64,000 bases of DNA, from NCBI RefSeq assembly GCF_033958435.1, contig NC_134137.1:226775501-226839500 (forward strand), written 5' to 3'. This stretch comes from Carettochelys insculpta (Eukaryota > Chordata > Testudines > Carettochelyidae). The notes under the pieces are model-generated. The model had not been told where the DNA came from. It was given only the letters and a program-made list of their open reading frames with translations, and did not search any database. A program made the position numbers and the translations under genes. Positions within the stretch are counted from its first letter, which is position 1; the number at the start of each line of letters is the position of its first letter. Of this stretch, positions 1-15,451 are shown piece by piece.

Positions 1-234
1 TTGATGACAGAACTGAACTCTCAACCATTACTTACAGGATTCCAATAAGCTTCTCAAACTTGCTAGCTCTGACACAGGCCAATGCTGTGGTTTAATGCAG
101 GGAAGCCTTGCTTGTTTTAAACGTGAAGGCATTCTGCTTAGGCCTAGCACTGAGTCATGCAATGATTATGGGATAACAAGCACAGAACAATTTTTTTTTT
201 TTAAACTTAGAAGAAAAAATTGAATTTTTCATTA

Positions 235-866
235 CAGTAAAACCTCGATTTTATGAACCCTGATTTAGCAGGCTTTGGAAACGACGAAGTCCCCTATGGT
301 TCCTGAAGTCCACTGAACAGGGGTCAGTGAAATCTTAAAAGTTCCTCCTACCCTGCTCCCACCCAAAAATTAAGGGACTTACCTGCTGCAGCCCAGAGGA
401 GCGTCTGCCACTGCCACCGCTTTTGCCGGAGACGTCACACGCTCCTGTGGTGGCTCCTCCAGGCATCGTGGTGACTCCTGTAGCCGCCTGTGGTGAGGCA
501 GCTCCAGCTGCAGGCAGCTCCTGCAGTGCAGGGCCAGGCACCTCTTGCCACTGGGCCAGGTGGCTCCAGTTGCACAGCCAGCAAGAGGGCTTCAGACATG
601 TGGGGCCAGGCGGCTCTTGGTAGGAGGCTCCAGAGGCTCCTCCACCAGAGCTGTGAGTGGCAGGGATTTGGTGGTTTTGGGAAACGGCGTTTTTTTTTTT
701 TGGCAGGGGAATGTTTGGGGGAGGGGTTGTTTTTTGGAGGGAAGTTGGGGTGGGACTATGGTTGCTAGAGCCTGCAGGGAGGGGAAGTAAACCCTCACTT
801 TTAATGGACTACTGGGAAGAATGGACAGCCCCTCCCACACTGGTCCGTTAAATGGAGGGTTTACTG
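235..866. mobile_element. Tigger/pogo-type MITE 1
   Basis: Terminal inverted repeats CAGTAAAACCTCGATTTTAT (left) and, read from the right end, CAGTAAACCCTCCATTTAAC. A TA dinucleotide precedes the left end; the right flank is TG, so the duplication is decayed on that side. The interior is GC-rich, with no credible transposase. The TIR style and TA target are as known for pogo/Tigger elements. Confidence 0.65.
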
Positions 867-1640
867 TGGTTTAAATTTTGCTGTGCTAGAGAAGTTCCCA
901 AACATTTTCATAAAGTGGAGCACGTCTTAGAGCTGGCTGGAGAACCCCCAGCCAACAGCCCAGATACAGACTGCAGCGTGGCTGGGTCTGAACCACAAGG
1001 CTTGGGGCTCCCCTCCATGACACCCTGCCCTTGTTGGGGTGGAAGGTTTGGAGCCCCCAAGCCCTGTGGGGCGGAGAAAACATACTGTGGCCGGGTCTAG
1101 ACTGCAGACTCTGCAGGGGTCAGGAAGCAGCTCCAGGCTCCGCTGCAGGTTGCTGCAGTTCCCCCAGATGGGAGAAGAGAGGAGGAGAGGCCTCAGCAGC
1201 CTGCCTGGAGGCTTCCTACCACTGCTCTGACTGGCTGGTGCTTGGGAGCAGAGCCATGTGTGTAGGATGTACTCCAGACAGCTCCTGAATCCCTCTCCCA
1301 TCCAGACCCCAGCTCCCATGCCCTACCTCCACCCTCCCCTTCCAGACCCCTCATCACCACCTGGCCCCTCCCTCCTAGGTCCTGCACCCCAAAAACTCCA
1401 GCCCAGATCCCACAACCCCATCTTGGACCCCTCTCCTCCCCAGACTCCCCACCCACATCCTACTCCTGCCCCCTACTTCCCTCCAGATCCCTCACCCCCA
1501 TCCCGACCCCTCCCCTCCTTCTAGACCCCATGCCCCAAACCCTCCTGAACCCTTCCTCTCACCTAGACCCACACCCCCAGCCTGGTCCTGCACTCTCCCT
1601 CCCATCCGGACCCCAAGGACCATCTCAGTGGAGTGCAAGT
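867..1640. repeat. Unclassified GC-rich repeat with pyrimidine-rich minisatellite
   Basis: The stretch 1280-1620 is made of diverged units of the kind CCCAGACCCCT/CTCCTGCCCCC on the plus strand. Its wording CAGCCTGGTCCTGCA...CTCCCTCCCA recurs at about 9895-9950, so the two tracts share an origin. Long open frames here follow from the repeat composition. Confidence 0.5.
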
Positions 1641-3027
1641 TTTTTTGCTTCCCACTTGACCCCTGATTGATTTGTCTATGGGTCAGTGGCCCCAACATAA
1701 AACAAAAGTTCCCCACCTCACCCTTAGAACATCTGTGTTGTAGATAATCTGCCTACCAACTGGTGACTGCACAGACCTCCCTTACACCTGCACAATTCTT
1801 TAATGTATCTGTTGCAACAATAGCAACTGCTCACCTGGATACAATAATATTAGAAAGTACTTATGTAATTTTAGCTTTCTTTAATATAATTTAGCAGATA
1901 GATATTAGAAGCCGAAAGCAGGTGACCATCTAGCTGTCTACCTCTAGATACTATCGAGAAATATTAAGACCAAAAAAAATCTTTTCAAAACAACATTTTG
2001 AAACAAAATTAATTTTCATTTTGACAAATGCAACATATTCAAATCAATGTCCACTCATTTAGGTCAAAGTTTTGTTCTGACATTTCTGATTTAAAACTTA
2101 AAATTTTTCATTTCTTAATAATATTCTGGTATTTTGACTCCGCTCTGATTTGAAAGAGAAGCTTCTTCTGCCCACCTATAATCACAAGTCAGAGGCTTAG
2201 GGAGCTGAAGGAATGACACCAGTGTGTAAGTGTACTTTTCAGGTCTCAAGGTTTCATTTGTCAAACACATTTAATTCAAATCAGATAATTTCCGAAGGCC
2301 TACCCACTATCATTAGATAGGTTGCCACCTCTCATGCAATGACTATGAATTTTGCAAGCTGCATAAGATTCTCTAGGTCTTCCTCTTTAATACACACAAA
2401 GATTTTTAAGTCTCCCAGATTTGCTTCCTACAGGGCAATACATCAAATTGTATGGTAGCCATCTACTTTAAATTTACAATGAAGGAAGAGTCCTGCACAA
2501 CTATCAGCACCATTGATGAGGCATCTCAACGCCATATTTTCACAAGCATTCAGCACTCACAACTGGTGCAGTTGGTTTCTTCTCTTTCTCTTTTACAACA
2601 ACAAAAAAAAAAATAGCAGTTCAGCACTTAGCAGCACCCCCTCAGAACAATGAGGTGCCAGAGGGCTGAGCACTTGTGAAATGTGGCCTCTCACTTTCAA
2701 AAATTAGTGTAAATCTGAAATAAAGGCCAGTAACAGATATAGAAATACTTATTATCTTTATGCCAACTTTCCAAGCGTAATTTTGCATAGCACCAATGAA
2801 GATGGCTGCAACAGGCCCTGTTGCTTAAATAACAAAAGCTTCCCCTGCTTGCTATCCTGTGCACCCCCCTTCACCCTCCCACAGTGAGAAGCCTGGATTT
2901 GTCACATTTCTCACCAGGACAGTTAGTCTCAAGTAAAGATACAGAGCAATGAAATTAGCTGTTCTTAGCTACATATACTTATACATTAAAAACACAATTT
3001 TACATACCATCAAACATGATTTTCATC
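1641..3027. other. Intronic DNA, nothing recognised
   Basis: AT-rich sequence without a recognisable gene, TIR or LINE frame. A short poly-A run occurs near 2600. Confidence 0.5.
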
Positions 3028-4060
3028 ACCCATTAACTTCAGGAAAAGAATGGTCGGCAACACTGACGCATACGTGGCTTTCAATGACCTCACAAAAGCA
3101 TTCAACTCTACCAAGTGTAAGGCTCTGTGGAGAACGTGCTGTAAATCTGGATGCCTACCAAAGTTTGCTAGTGTCCTCTGACTCCCCCATGACAATATTT
3201 CTGTGACAGTTTTCAGCAATGGATCTGAAACAGACCCCTTCACAGTCAAAACCAGAACTGAGCAAGGCCGGGTCAGCCACAACCCTCTTCTCCATTCTCC
3301 TTGGCAAAAACAACAAGAAGTCCTGTGATACCTTACAGGTTAAACACATATTTTGGAGCATAAGCTTTTGTGGGCAAATACTCACTTTGTCAGATGCATC
3401 TGTTAGTCTAGAAGGTGTCACAGGACTTCATGTTGTTTTTGAAGATACAGACTAACTCAGGTACCCCTCTGATACTTTACCTTGGCAGTTACGAGTTGCA
3501 AAAAAGCTGACATTGATGAGAAAATTCAACACCACCCTCAAATATGCCAATGCAACTTTGGACATTTGAGAAAATATGTCTTAGAAAATCATGACATCAA
3601 GAATCAAAATCAAGCTTATAGGCTACCGGGCGATTATTGTCCTTGCTCCTTTATAGGGTGTTGGGTCAAGTGTAGTTGATATTTCAAGGTTTTTGAAGGA
3701 TATCATCCACGGCGCTGCTGCACGACTTTCCAAGTCAAAAGTTGAAAGCCCGAGGCAACAGCCTCCATCACTGAAACTATGATCCTCTACCAACAACAAC
3801 ACAGGCTGATCATGTTTTTTGAATGTCAGAAAATTGACTCCTGAAGCAGGTCATGTTCTCACAGCTAAGTACTGGCCAATGGACAAAGTGGAGGCAAAAA
3901 AGTGCTTCCAAAAGACACCCTTCAAAGCCTAAACTCATGGGATAAACTCATGGGAAATTCAGGTCCTCAATGACCAAAATGGAAAAAGGACTTTATGACA
4001 AGAATTTCATTATTTTAGAATCCAACAGAAAAAGGAAATGCAGAAATGGTAAAGGAGGAA
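3028..4060 (+). pseudogene. Decayed non-LTR retrotransposon reverse transcriptase (3' half)
   Basis: Plus-strand frames keep reverse-transcriptase wording: a palm segment with FNDLTKAFNSTKCKALW near 3085, then a C-terminal stretch at 3490-3960 in which IDEKIQ...GHLRKYVLENHDIK and later VLANGQSGGKK...KDTLQSLN align with the conserved tail of a LINE polymerase. Stops and frameshifts are frequent. A PLE fragment at 3307-3479 interrupts it. I did not settle the clade. Confidence 0.6.
3307..3479. mobile_element. Palindromic PLE fragment (family 1) nested in the LINE
   Basis: A 173-bp insertion flanked by the direct repeat CCTTGGCA at 3299-3306 and 3480-3487. The left arm is minus-strand PLE 3' end (GGAGCATAAGC...), the right arm a plus-strand copy (TGTTAGTCTAGAAGGTG...) ending in ACTAACTCAGGTACCCCTCT. 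The ribozyme-like core in the left arm is degenerate (CTGACAA in place of CTGANGA; AAAA in place of GAAA). Confidence 0.72.
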
Positions 4061-4097
4061 AGAACATGCTGCAGCCCAACTTGACAATTCACATCCA

Positions 4098-4845
4098 CAT
4101 ATCACAGAACCCAAGGGCTGGAAGAGACCTCAGAAGGCCAACGTGTCAAGCCACTGCCCAAAGTAGGATCAACTCTAACTAAATCATCCCACCTCTCTAA
4201 ATAATGCATTCCCGGGCTTCACCACCCTCCTAGTGAAATATTTTTTCCATAATATCCAGCCTAGACTTCCCCCACTGTAACTTGAGACCACTTGCTCCTT
4301 GTTCTGCCATCGACCACTACTAACAAACTCTCTCCAGTCTCTTTACAGCCACCCTTCAGGAAGCTGAAGGCTGCTATGAAATCACCCCTCACTCTCTTTT
4401 TCTGCAAACTAAATAAGACCAAATCTCTCAGTCTCTCCTCATAAGTCATGTGCTCCATTCTCTTAATCATTTTCATTGCCTTCTGCTGGACTCCCTTCAA
4501 TGCATCCACATCCTTTCTATACTAGGTGGTCCAGAACTAGACACAATATTCCAGATGTGGCCGCCTCAGTGCCAAAGAGAGGGGAATAACAACTTCCCTA
4601 AACTGGCTGGAACAACTCCTCCTAATGCATTCCAATATGCCACTAGCCATCTTGGCCACAAGGGCACACTGTTGACTCACATGCAGCCCCCCATCCACTC
4701 TAATCCCAAGGTCCTTTTCAGCTGCACTGCTACTTAGACAGTTGGTCCCTGGCCTGTAACAATGCTTGGGGTTCTTCTGTCTCAAGTGCAGGACTCCTCA
4801 CTTGTCCTTGCTGAACCTCATCTTCCATTAAAAAATGTATGCCCC
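4098..4845 (-). mobile_element. CR1 LINE fragment
   Basis: Minus-strand frames read [33 protein letters not shown] and YEERLRDLVLFSLQKKR, the C-terminal part of CR1 ORF2. The 3' end at about 4098 is the CR1 tail (RC of CACAGAACCCAAGGGCTGG). It is 5' truncated and carries a stop plus a frameshift between the two frame blocks. Confidence 0.88.
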
Positions 4846-8036
<3,191 letters not shown>

Positions 8037-9051
8037 CTTAATTTAACGGACTTTCGAAATAAAAGACTCTGTCTGCCAGTCCCCAGCCCTCTGCAAATAA
8101 ATGCCGCCTACACAGAGCAGCCACCGCAGCTGGAGCCACTGAGGCCGGGGAGGTGGGGCGCTGAGGTGCAGGAGCTCTCCTCCCCCAGCCCTGTGTGCGC
8201 AGAGCACGTCAGCACCCAGCTGCCGCTGCCTGCGATGGCACTGAGCAGCAGCCATGGTGTCGGAGGCTGCTGCCCGCTGGCAGGCTGGAGGCAGCTGTGC
8301 TCTGCCTTTGTGCGGGGAGCTCAGAGCCAAGGGCTGGAAGTGCTGAGCACACCCATTGCTGCAGTAGGTGAAAGCAGCCAGGCTGGCATGCAACTCCTCT
8401 CCCAGTAATTAGGAGAGGGAGATGGAGGAGCGAGGGAAAGAATGGGACAGGAGGGGGGAAGAGAAGAAGGGCAGAGGACAGGAGTGAGCGATGGGCTGGA
8501 AAAGTCAATGCATCAGACAGGATAACCAGCTGGATATTATGGACTTTCAGCATTAACGGTGCAGCAGGGCCAGCTCAGAGGGCTCCTTCAGTGTGAGAGA
8601 AAGGCAGCCCAAACAGGAGGAAGGACCTGCTAAATGCAAGCAGGGTACTTACAAGCAGCTGGGTGAGAGCTGGCTCAGCCAAACTGAGGCCAGCTGACTC
8701 CACTACTGGCTTGATAGAGGCCTTTGGAAACCACCCCACAGTTGGAAGGCGAGGAGGGGAAAGAGCGGGAGGACTGGAGGAGAGGCACAGGAGAGTGAGA
8801 GCAAGAGAGCAGAACTGAAGAACAAGGCACACCAGCGTCAGGTCAGAACAGCAGAAAAGGGAGTCCCTGGAGCAGGGGCTGGGCTCCCTGGCTTGGAGAC
8901 CTGTTGCAAACCCCAGCTCCTGGAGGGGAAAAGGGGTGAGGGACTGGAGAAGCTGATGAGATGGGACTGAACAGTGGTCTGGGTAAGAGGGGCCCTCACC
9001 ACAATGGACACCCCATTCCCCCTACTAGTCCATTAAACTCAAGGTTTACTG
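8037..9051. mobile_element. Tigger/pogo-type MITE 2
   Basis: Left end CAGTAAAACCCTTAATTTAA; right end read inward CAGTAAACCTTGAGTTTAAT. TA follows the right end (9052-9053). The interior of about 1 kb is GC-rich, related in texture to the elements at 235 and 11499. Confidence 0.65.
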
Positions 9052-9597
9052 TACTCTAAAAACGAAAACAAATGAAGGATTGCAGTGTGAATGGGGATAG
9101 AACACAAAAGCAGACAGACAAACTGGCACAGCTTTCTTAGCTACATATTGTGTTACTGGTACATTCCAGCCCCCCCCCGCACCCCCACAATCCCCTAGTC
9201 ACTTCTATCATAGTCTCTTTTCTACATCTCTTATCTCTACCTGAACTTATTCATATCCTGTAGGAGATAGCGCAGTGCAACCCCGGACTGTGGTCCAAAT
9301 CCACACCATGGCCTGTCTGGATCTGGCTATCGAGGCTCAGATGAGGCACGCTGGGAACAGATCTGGCTCACCGGCTCTGCCTGGCAGGGGACAGGAACCA
9401 GAGGCACCCCCGCTGCCACCGGCCCCGCTCACCCTTCCCTAGCTGGAGGAATGGGAGATCACAGCTCCCTGTAGAGGCTTTTCTCCTCACCTCCCCTGGG
9501 CACGCCCACTGCTCCGGCCAAAATTCTGGCCAATCAGAGCAATGGGAAGACACTGCGTGGGAGAAAAGCCTCTCTAGGGAACACTTAATTATGGAGA
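9052..9597. other. Unclassified intronic DNA
   Basis: C-rich tract at 9170-9190. The region 9270-9560 resembles older repeat debris without a family I can name. Confidence 0.4.
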
Positions 9598-9788
9598 TAT
9601 ACATCTCACAGAACTGGATGGGACCTTGGGAGCTCAGAGTCCAGTCCCCTACCCAAGCAACATCCCTGATAGTTTTTATTTTAAATATATTTGCCCCAGA
9701 TTCCTAAATGGCCTCCTTGGGGATTGAACTTACAATCCTGAGTTTAGCAGGCTAATGCTCAAGCCACTAAGATATCCTTCCCCCCCAC
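9598..9788 (-). mobile_element. tRNA-derived SINE with CR1-like tail
   Basis: On the minus strand the head carries Pol III boxes: TTAGTGGCTTGAGC (A box) and AGTTCAATCC (B box), as in a tRNA. The 3' part ends in a CR1-like tail (GGGACCTTGGGAGCTCAGAG when read on the plus strand). This architecture is that of the tortoise Pol III SINE family, which borrows its tail from a CR1-type LINE. It is a retroposon, not a tRNA gene. Confidence 0.75.
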
Positions 9789-10260
9789 CGACCCTCACAG
9801 CTGGAGGATAGGCAGCAGAGCAGCCATAGACCAAGGTAAGTGCCCTCTCTCATCGACCAGGATCCCCCACTACCAGCCTGCTCCTGCCCCTCTCCTAGCC
9901 ACACTCCCACCCTCAGCCTGCTCCTGCACCCTCCCTCCCACCCAGACCCCATACCTGCTTCTTGGCAGCCCCTTCCCACATACTGAATCCTGACCTCCCT
10001 CTCCATTTTTATTTCCACTGTGGGCCCCCCAGAAGAGCTAATCTGGCCTGAGGGAAGCCCTGAACCTCAAGTCCCTCCATTCTTCACCCCCACCCCCTGG
10101 TGGTGATGCTGATGCGTGAGGGGAGTGAAGTATCTTAGTCAGGTGTCACATCAGTGGGGTATTGTGGCGATTTTTTGGTTTTTTTTTTCCCTTCTCACTT
10201 ATATGTGGCCTCAGTGGATCCTAACCCAAAAATGGTTCTTCACCTCTAGTGTACCATACC
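9789..10260. repeat. Pyrimidine-rich repeat, possible hAT end
   Basis: Shares wording with 1280-1620 (CAGCCTGCTCCTGCA, CTCCCTCCCACCCAGACC). It ends near 10250 with AATGGTTCTTCACCTCTAG, which resembles a hAT terminus read outward. No paired end was identified. Confidence 0.35.
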
Positions 10261-11498
10261 AGTAACAAAAGATGTTTAAACTTTGTTAAACAGAGCCCAG
10301 CCAGAGTCCCCACACAAAACAGACTATAATAAACTGGACTTGCAATGAAGATCAGAAGTTATCATTTATAGAGCTTTCTGCTTGATACAGCCTAGATAAA
10401 GCATTTACTGTATTACCAGCTCTCATGGGGTTTTCTGATAGGCTGTTACCCACTGGGAAGAAGAATGATTTCATCAAACATTTCACACTAACCACTGGAA
10501 ATTCACCATATGGTATTAGCTTTTAGTCATTAGAGAAACAAGTCAAATCTGAACCACTGGTCCTAAATACAAAAAAAATCCATATGTCATCACTTAGGGC
10601 TTTCTAGTATGACAGAGATCTTAGCACTTTGTGGAGGGTTTTCTAAGTGTTCACATTAATGTTGGAGTACTGAACACAAGATTAGAATTCGGGAAGATGT
10701 GAAATTGAAACACAGCTCTACAAGCGATTCATTATACGGCTTGGTACAAGTCATGTCTCTTTCTTTGTTCCAGCAACTGGAAAATAGAGATTGTTAATTT
10801 CACACCTCTAAAGGTATTGGAAGACAAATCAATTTTTGTACAGTGCTTTGAATGCATAAAGTACTACACAAGTAGTACTGTTATTTCAGCAGTATCTTAA
10901 TAAATCCCTAAATAAGTGGGTGTGCGCCAACTCATATTTTTGCTTCTTGATCTGAGGATCTGCGTGTCTGAGAGCATATAATAATAATACATTCTGGAAA
11001 TCAGCAGGTGTTATTCTAATCACTGTTACTAGTTCTATAAGTGTCAGTATTCCATTCCAGGACAATGACAATAACTGCTGCTCTCACACCTCCCGCTCTT
11101 CGCTCCATCTCCTTAGGCACTCTCTTTGATCCTCTGTTGCAGCTCCATGAACAGTTCATTACTGAGTTGTGAAAAGAGAGTTAATTCAAACAATCACACA
11201 GTAATACTAATACTTCACTTCATACTTAATGCGAGAGTCTGACAGAATAAAACAAAGGATTTTTATTTCTTTAATGTAAAACCTAGCCACTCTCTGAATC
11301 ACAGTTCACCTGAACAAATTAGATCAGAAATACGTAGACAGGGAACAAATACTAAAGTTAATTATGATTAAAATGTCTAAGCTAAGGACCTTTTTTTCTC
11401 ATATTTGTGATTTAAGCGCGTATTTCCTTGAAAACAGCCTAAACACACAATACCCATGCATTTTACAACACTGCATATTACTTAGCAGTTCACAACTA
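10261..11498. other. Intronic DNA, nothing recognised
   Basis: AT-rich, no repeat family or frame that I can support. Confidence 0.5.
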
Positions 11499-11960
11499 CT
11501 GTAAACCCTTGATTTAAACAGACTAACAGAAGGGAGGGATGTCCATTAATGCTGCAAGGCTGTTAAAGCCGAAGGGCTTACTGTATTCCCCATTGCATCC
11601 CCCGCAAAAACAGGCTCTTCCCCCGCCTCCAAATGCCAGCAACTCACCAGAAGCACCAGAGCTGGAGCTGCCACCGCTGCCCACCATGGCTGGGGCTGCT
11701 GTCGGAGCTGCCACACACTCCTCCCACCGGGGTGGGAACACATCAGCACCCCACAGCTGGTGGGAGGAACATGTGTTGGCTCCAGAGGCAGCAGCCCCTC
11801 CAGCTCTGGCAGCAGCTCCAGAAGCTCTGATGAGCTGCCAGCATGTAATTTCTTTTGGCGGATGGTGTGGGGAAGAGGGGGGGGGGGCGGCGGCACTGGC
11901 AGACAGTCTGTTATTTCCAAAGTCCACTAAATCAGGCTCCGTTGAATCCAGAGTTTACAG
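11499..11960. mobile_element. Tigger/pogo-type MITE 3
   Basis: TA duplication on both sides (11497-11498 and 11961-11962). Ends CTGTAAACCCTTGATTTAAA and, from the right, CTGTAAACTCTGGATTCAAC. The GC-rich interior holds overlapping open frames on both strands that reflect composition only. Confidence 0.75.
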
Positions 11961-12149
11961 TACAGTGACAGTTCTTGCCTTAGAGACCATTAACTCTTGA
12001 AATAAACAGAAAAGCTCCAAATAAAATGTCACCCGCAGCTGAGAAAATGAGATGAATGGGACACATCACATGAAATCAACTTGTATTGTTAACAGAGAGG
12101 CTTATTACACAAATTAGTGATGACTACCATACACAGAAACTGCTTGTCT

Positions 12150-12345
12150 AAACATACAGTCATGTAGCACCTTAAAGGCTAACAAAATAATTTATTAAGT
12201 GATGAGCTTTCATGGGGCAGACCCACTTCTTCAGATCTGGAGATATTCTATTATGGAGTACAGCCCTGATGGTTATATGACAGAGATCCAAAAAAATTGA
12301 AATCAAAACTGACAAATCAGATACATAGGACTGAAAGGGGGGCAC
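12150..12345 (-). mobile_element. PLE 3'-end fragment (family 2)
   Basis: Plus strand GCACCTTAAAGGCTAACAAA then TTATTAAGTGATGAGC is the reverse complement of the PLE tail. It contains a ribozyme-like core at 12201-12237. The adjoining sequence with a G-rich run (about 12339-12365) parallels the G-run in the large PLE at 47.66 kb. The inner limit is uncertain. Confidence 0.65.
12201..12237 (-). ncRNA. Hammerhead-ribozyme-like motif, copy B
   Basis: Minus strand: GAT, CTGAAGA, hairpin GTGGG-TCTG-CCCCAT, GAAA, GCTC, ATC. The core bases fit CTGANGA...GAAA and the outer stem is 3 bp. Activity unknown. Confidence 0.5.
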
Positions 12346-12662
12346 GGGGGGGGGGAGGGGGAGGGGAGCAAAATACTAACTGAACAAATTAGTTAATCCT
12401 GACTGATATCACTATGAATAACAAGAAGCGGGAAGCTGTCCTACCTCTCTGTTACTGTTGCTTGTCTAACACAGTGGAACTAAAATAATTCCAGAGGCAG
12501 TTGAGAAAGGCTGACAAATACAATCCAAAACACAGGGTGGATGGAAAATACAAGACCTCTGCTCATATCCAATAATCTCTCTCTCCTGTCTTCCAGAAGC
12601 AAACAATCCAGACAGTGACCTGGGTGATAAATCCAATATTCAAAGACAAGTTTCTCCCAGAA

Positions 12663-12858
12663 CAGTAGTTTTCAAACTGCGGGTTTTAATGTAGTCACCA
12701 GAGCTGTCCAGGACAGCAGGGCCTGGGCTTCAAAATGGCCTTCTAGTCCAGGGCAGTGCAGCTCTGGTGGGTTGAAACTTCAGCTCCCCATCCTGTGGTT
12801 GTGAAGTAATTCTTGTTGTCAGAAGGGGGTTGTGATCAATGAAGTTTGAGAAACCCTA
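12663..12858. mobile_element. hAT-type MITE
   Basis: Ends CAGTAGTTTTCAAACTG and, from the right, TAGGGTTTCTCAAACTTC. Flanking 8-bp repeats TCCCAGAA (12655-12662) and TCCTAGAA (12859-12866) differ at one base. An 8-bp duplication and this TIR style are known for hAT elements. Confidence 0.72.
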
Positions 12859-13652
12859 TCCTAGAATATGTATCAACAATGGCTCAAAGTGTTACCATAC
12901 ATCAGTTTTCTCAAAAGCAAGGAATAAGCTTAATATAAAAAGGCTTTACATTTTTTTCTTTGGGAGTAAAGCATGTATATGTTATACTTTTTTTCAAATT
13001 TCTACAACCCTTTGCTTACCATAGCTACAAGCCATAGAGCATATTCTAAGTCAGAACTATGATCTCACCAGGCATCTGTGAATGTGCAATTCTCATCCCC
13101 ACTTACCACAACTGGAGAACATAATAAAGCTTCATTTATTCTGAAGTAAAGAATTCCTTAAGCACAGAATTCTTTGAGCAAACGCTGAGAATTAAGAGGA
13201 TACAAACAGCTCTCTTTAGCCGCGTCTACACGAGCTGGCTACTTCGAAGTAGCCGCGCCAACTTCGAAATAGCGCCTGCCATGTCTACACAGGGCGAGCG
13301 CTATTTCGAAGTTGAAATTGACGTAAGGCGACGAGACGTCGAAGTCACTATCCCCATCATGAGATGGGAATAGCGCCCTACTTCGACGTTGAACGTCGAA
13401 GTAGGGCACATGTAGACGATCTGCGTCCCGCAACATCGAAATAGCGGGGTCCGCCATGGCGGCCATCAGCTGAGGGGTTGAGAGACGCTCTCTCCAGCCC
13501 CTGAGCTCTATGGTCACTGCGTGCAGCAGCCCCTTAAAGCTCCCCGCCCCCTGCGTTCCTGTGCAGGAAGCTGAGAGCGCGTGCAGTCAGCAGCGTTGCC
13601 ACGCAGTCAGCCTGCACGTCTCACAGCAGCCGCAGCCCAACAGCCTGAACCC

Positions 13653-15209
13653 ATGGCAGCCAGCCAGCCCCCCAAGCGCCCCCAGGGCACCCCCCCAAGG
13701 GGAGTCAGGGCTCCCAGGCTGACAGCCAGCAGGGGAAGAGGCAGCGGGGCCCCTCCTGGATGGAGGCCGAGATCGGAGACCTGCTGGGGCTCTGGGGCGA
13801 GGAGGAGGTGCTCCAGGTAATGGGGAGCAAGAGGCGGAACGCAGATGCATTCGCTCGGCTGGCCGAGAGCCTGGCTGCCCGGGGTCACCCTGCCCGCACT
13901 CCTGACCACATCAGGAGTAAGGTTAAGGAGCTGCGGCAGGGTTACACCTGGCCCGGGATGCGGCCAGCTGATCTGGGACTGCCCCCGCCACTTGCCCCTT
14001 TTACAGGGAGCTCAGGGCCATCCTGGGCCCCCGGTACACCTCCTCCCCCCCCGGCCACTCTTGACACCTCAGCCGACGAGCCCCAGCAGGCCCCGGAGAC
14101 GGAGTCTGCCCCAGAGGCAAGCCCTGCACCCCAAGGGTCCCCCCAGGAGCCCACCCCTGGGATGCCGGAGGAGGAGGAGGAGGAAGAGGGGGACTCCTCC
14201 AGCGACGGAGGACTCCGCATTGCCCTCCCGTCCCAGACCTCCAGCAGGGCATCCGCCCAGTGGGTGTCCCCCGACCGTGGGAGCGGACTGTCAGGTATGT
14301 ACCCCCCCGGTGCACACCCCTGGGGTTAAGGGGCAGGGACAAGAGACATGACCAGGACCCTCCACATGCCCAGATGACCATGGCCCCAAGGACAGCAGTG
14401 GCGTGTCCCTCATAACAGTGCATCAGCCCCTGCCCCCCAGCAGGACAGCGCCGTGCCCCATCCCTGGGGATGGGGGGAGCGGAACCTAGGGTCCACCGGG
14501 GGGTCGGGGGACACCCATCATCAGCAGCAGCATCTCCCGGGGACGGGGATGGGGAACCAGCAGCAGAGGGGTGGGGGGACGAGGGCCACAGGACGAGGGC
14601 CCACACTAACGGCTGTCTTCACTCTTCTTCCCCCCGTGTTCTGCAGCTGCACCATCAGAGGGCCTGGAGAGCGCCGGGGAGGTGTCTGTCGTCCCTGAGT
14701 GCCCACCGGGGCCATTCCAGCAGGCCAGCCCCTCAGTGGAGCAACGACCAGCTCCAGGACGAGGCCGAAGGCGGAGCCACCAGAGGAGGGCCACAGACCC
14801 CCAGCTGCTCGCGACCCTCCAGCGTCAGCTGGAGGTGTCGGAGAGGCACCTGCGGGTGGAGAAGCAGCGGCTGGAGCTCCAAGAGCGAGTGCTGGCCTGG
14901 CGCCAGGAGGCTTGGGGGGCCTTCATGTGCACCTTTGAGCGCATAGCGCAACACCTGACCCACCCACCCCCTCCGCGCCACCCGCCGTCCCCTCCACCGT
15001 CCGCCACCCTGGGGCCTGCTGACACCGGCTGGCCGTATTCGCCAGTTCTCCCAGCCCCCACCAGGACTCCACCTGAGACGAGGGTTGTGCCCTCCAACCC
15101 CGGGCGCTGGACATTAGGGGTGCGGGGCCAAAGACATGGCCCCTCCCTCCTTTGTACATATCCCCCATTTGTATATAGTTTGTGTTGGACCCCTGTTCTG
15201 TTCTGCTAG
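13653..15209 (+). pseudogene. Harbinger MSANT/Myb-like DNA-binding protein, decayed
   Basis: Partner protein that in Harbinger elements binds DNA and helps the transposase reach it. A likely start is the ATG at 13653. The trihelix core reads IGDLLGLWGEEEVLQVMGSK, RRNADAFARLAESLAARGH and DHIRSKVKELRQGY. A frame change is needed near 13740 to join the N-terminus to this core, and others near 13930-14040, where the expected CPFYRELRAILGP segment lies in another frame after an in-frame TGA. An acidic EEEEEEEGDSSSD tract follows. A spliceable intron runs 14295-14646 (TCAG|GTATGT ... TTCTGCAG|CT), joining GLS to AAPSEGLESAG. Exon 2 holds a coiled-coil-like block (LLATLQRQLEVSERHLRVEK) and a Pro-rich tail. 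A product is unlikely without repair. Confidence 0.8.
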
Positions 15210-15241
15210 CTGCCCCCCCATGTAAATAGTTCCCCCCTTTC

Positions 15242-15385
15242 TTCTATATATATATATGTTATTAACAAGAGGTTGCACTGTTTTGTTTGAAACAACATTT
15301 CCATTTATTTCCAAGGAAAGTAGGGGGGGGGGGGGAGTGTGTTCTCGGGTGCTCTGTGGTGTGGGCGGGGGGGGGGGGGGGGGCA
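15242..15385. repeat. (TA)n and two poly-G runs inside the Harbinger
   Basis: A short TA repeat at about 15246-15258 and G runs at about 15324-15334 and 15368-15382, between the convergent 3' ends of the two Harbinger genes. Confidence 0.8.
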
Positions 15386-15451
15386 GGGAGTGTTGTGGAA
15401 GATGCGGGGGGGTGCGGTGGGTGGCATGCCCGCAGCTGGCCCTGCCAGCGT

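Noticed and set aside
8043..8553. Overlapping open frames of more than 110 codons on minus
   Set aside because: They lie inside a GC-rich MITE interior, overlap in several frames and show no domain or splice context.
9700..9788. Possible tRNA gene
   Set aside because: The boxes belong to a SINE head; no full cloverleaf was found and a CR1-type tail follows.
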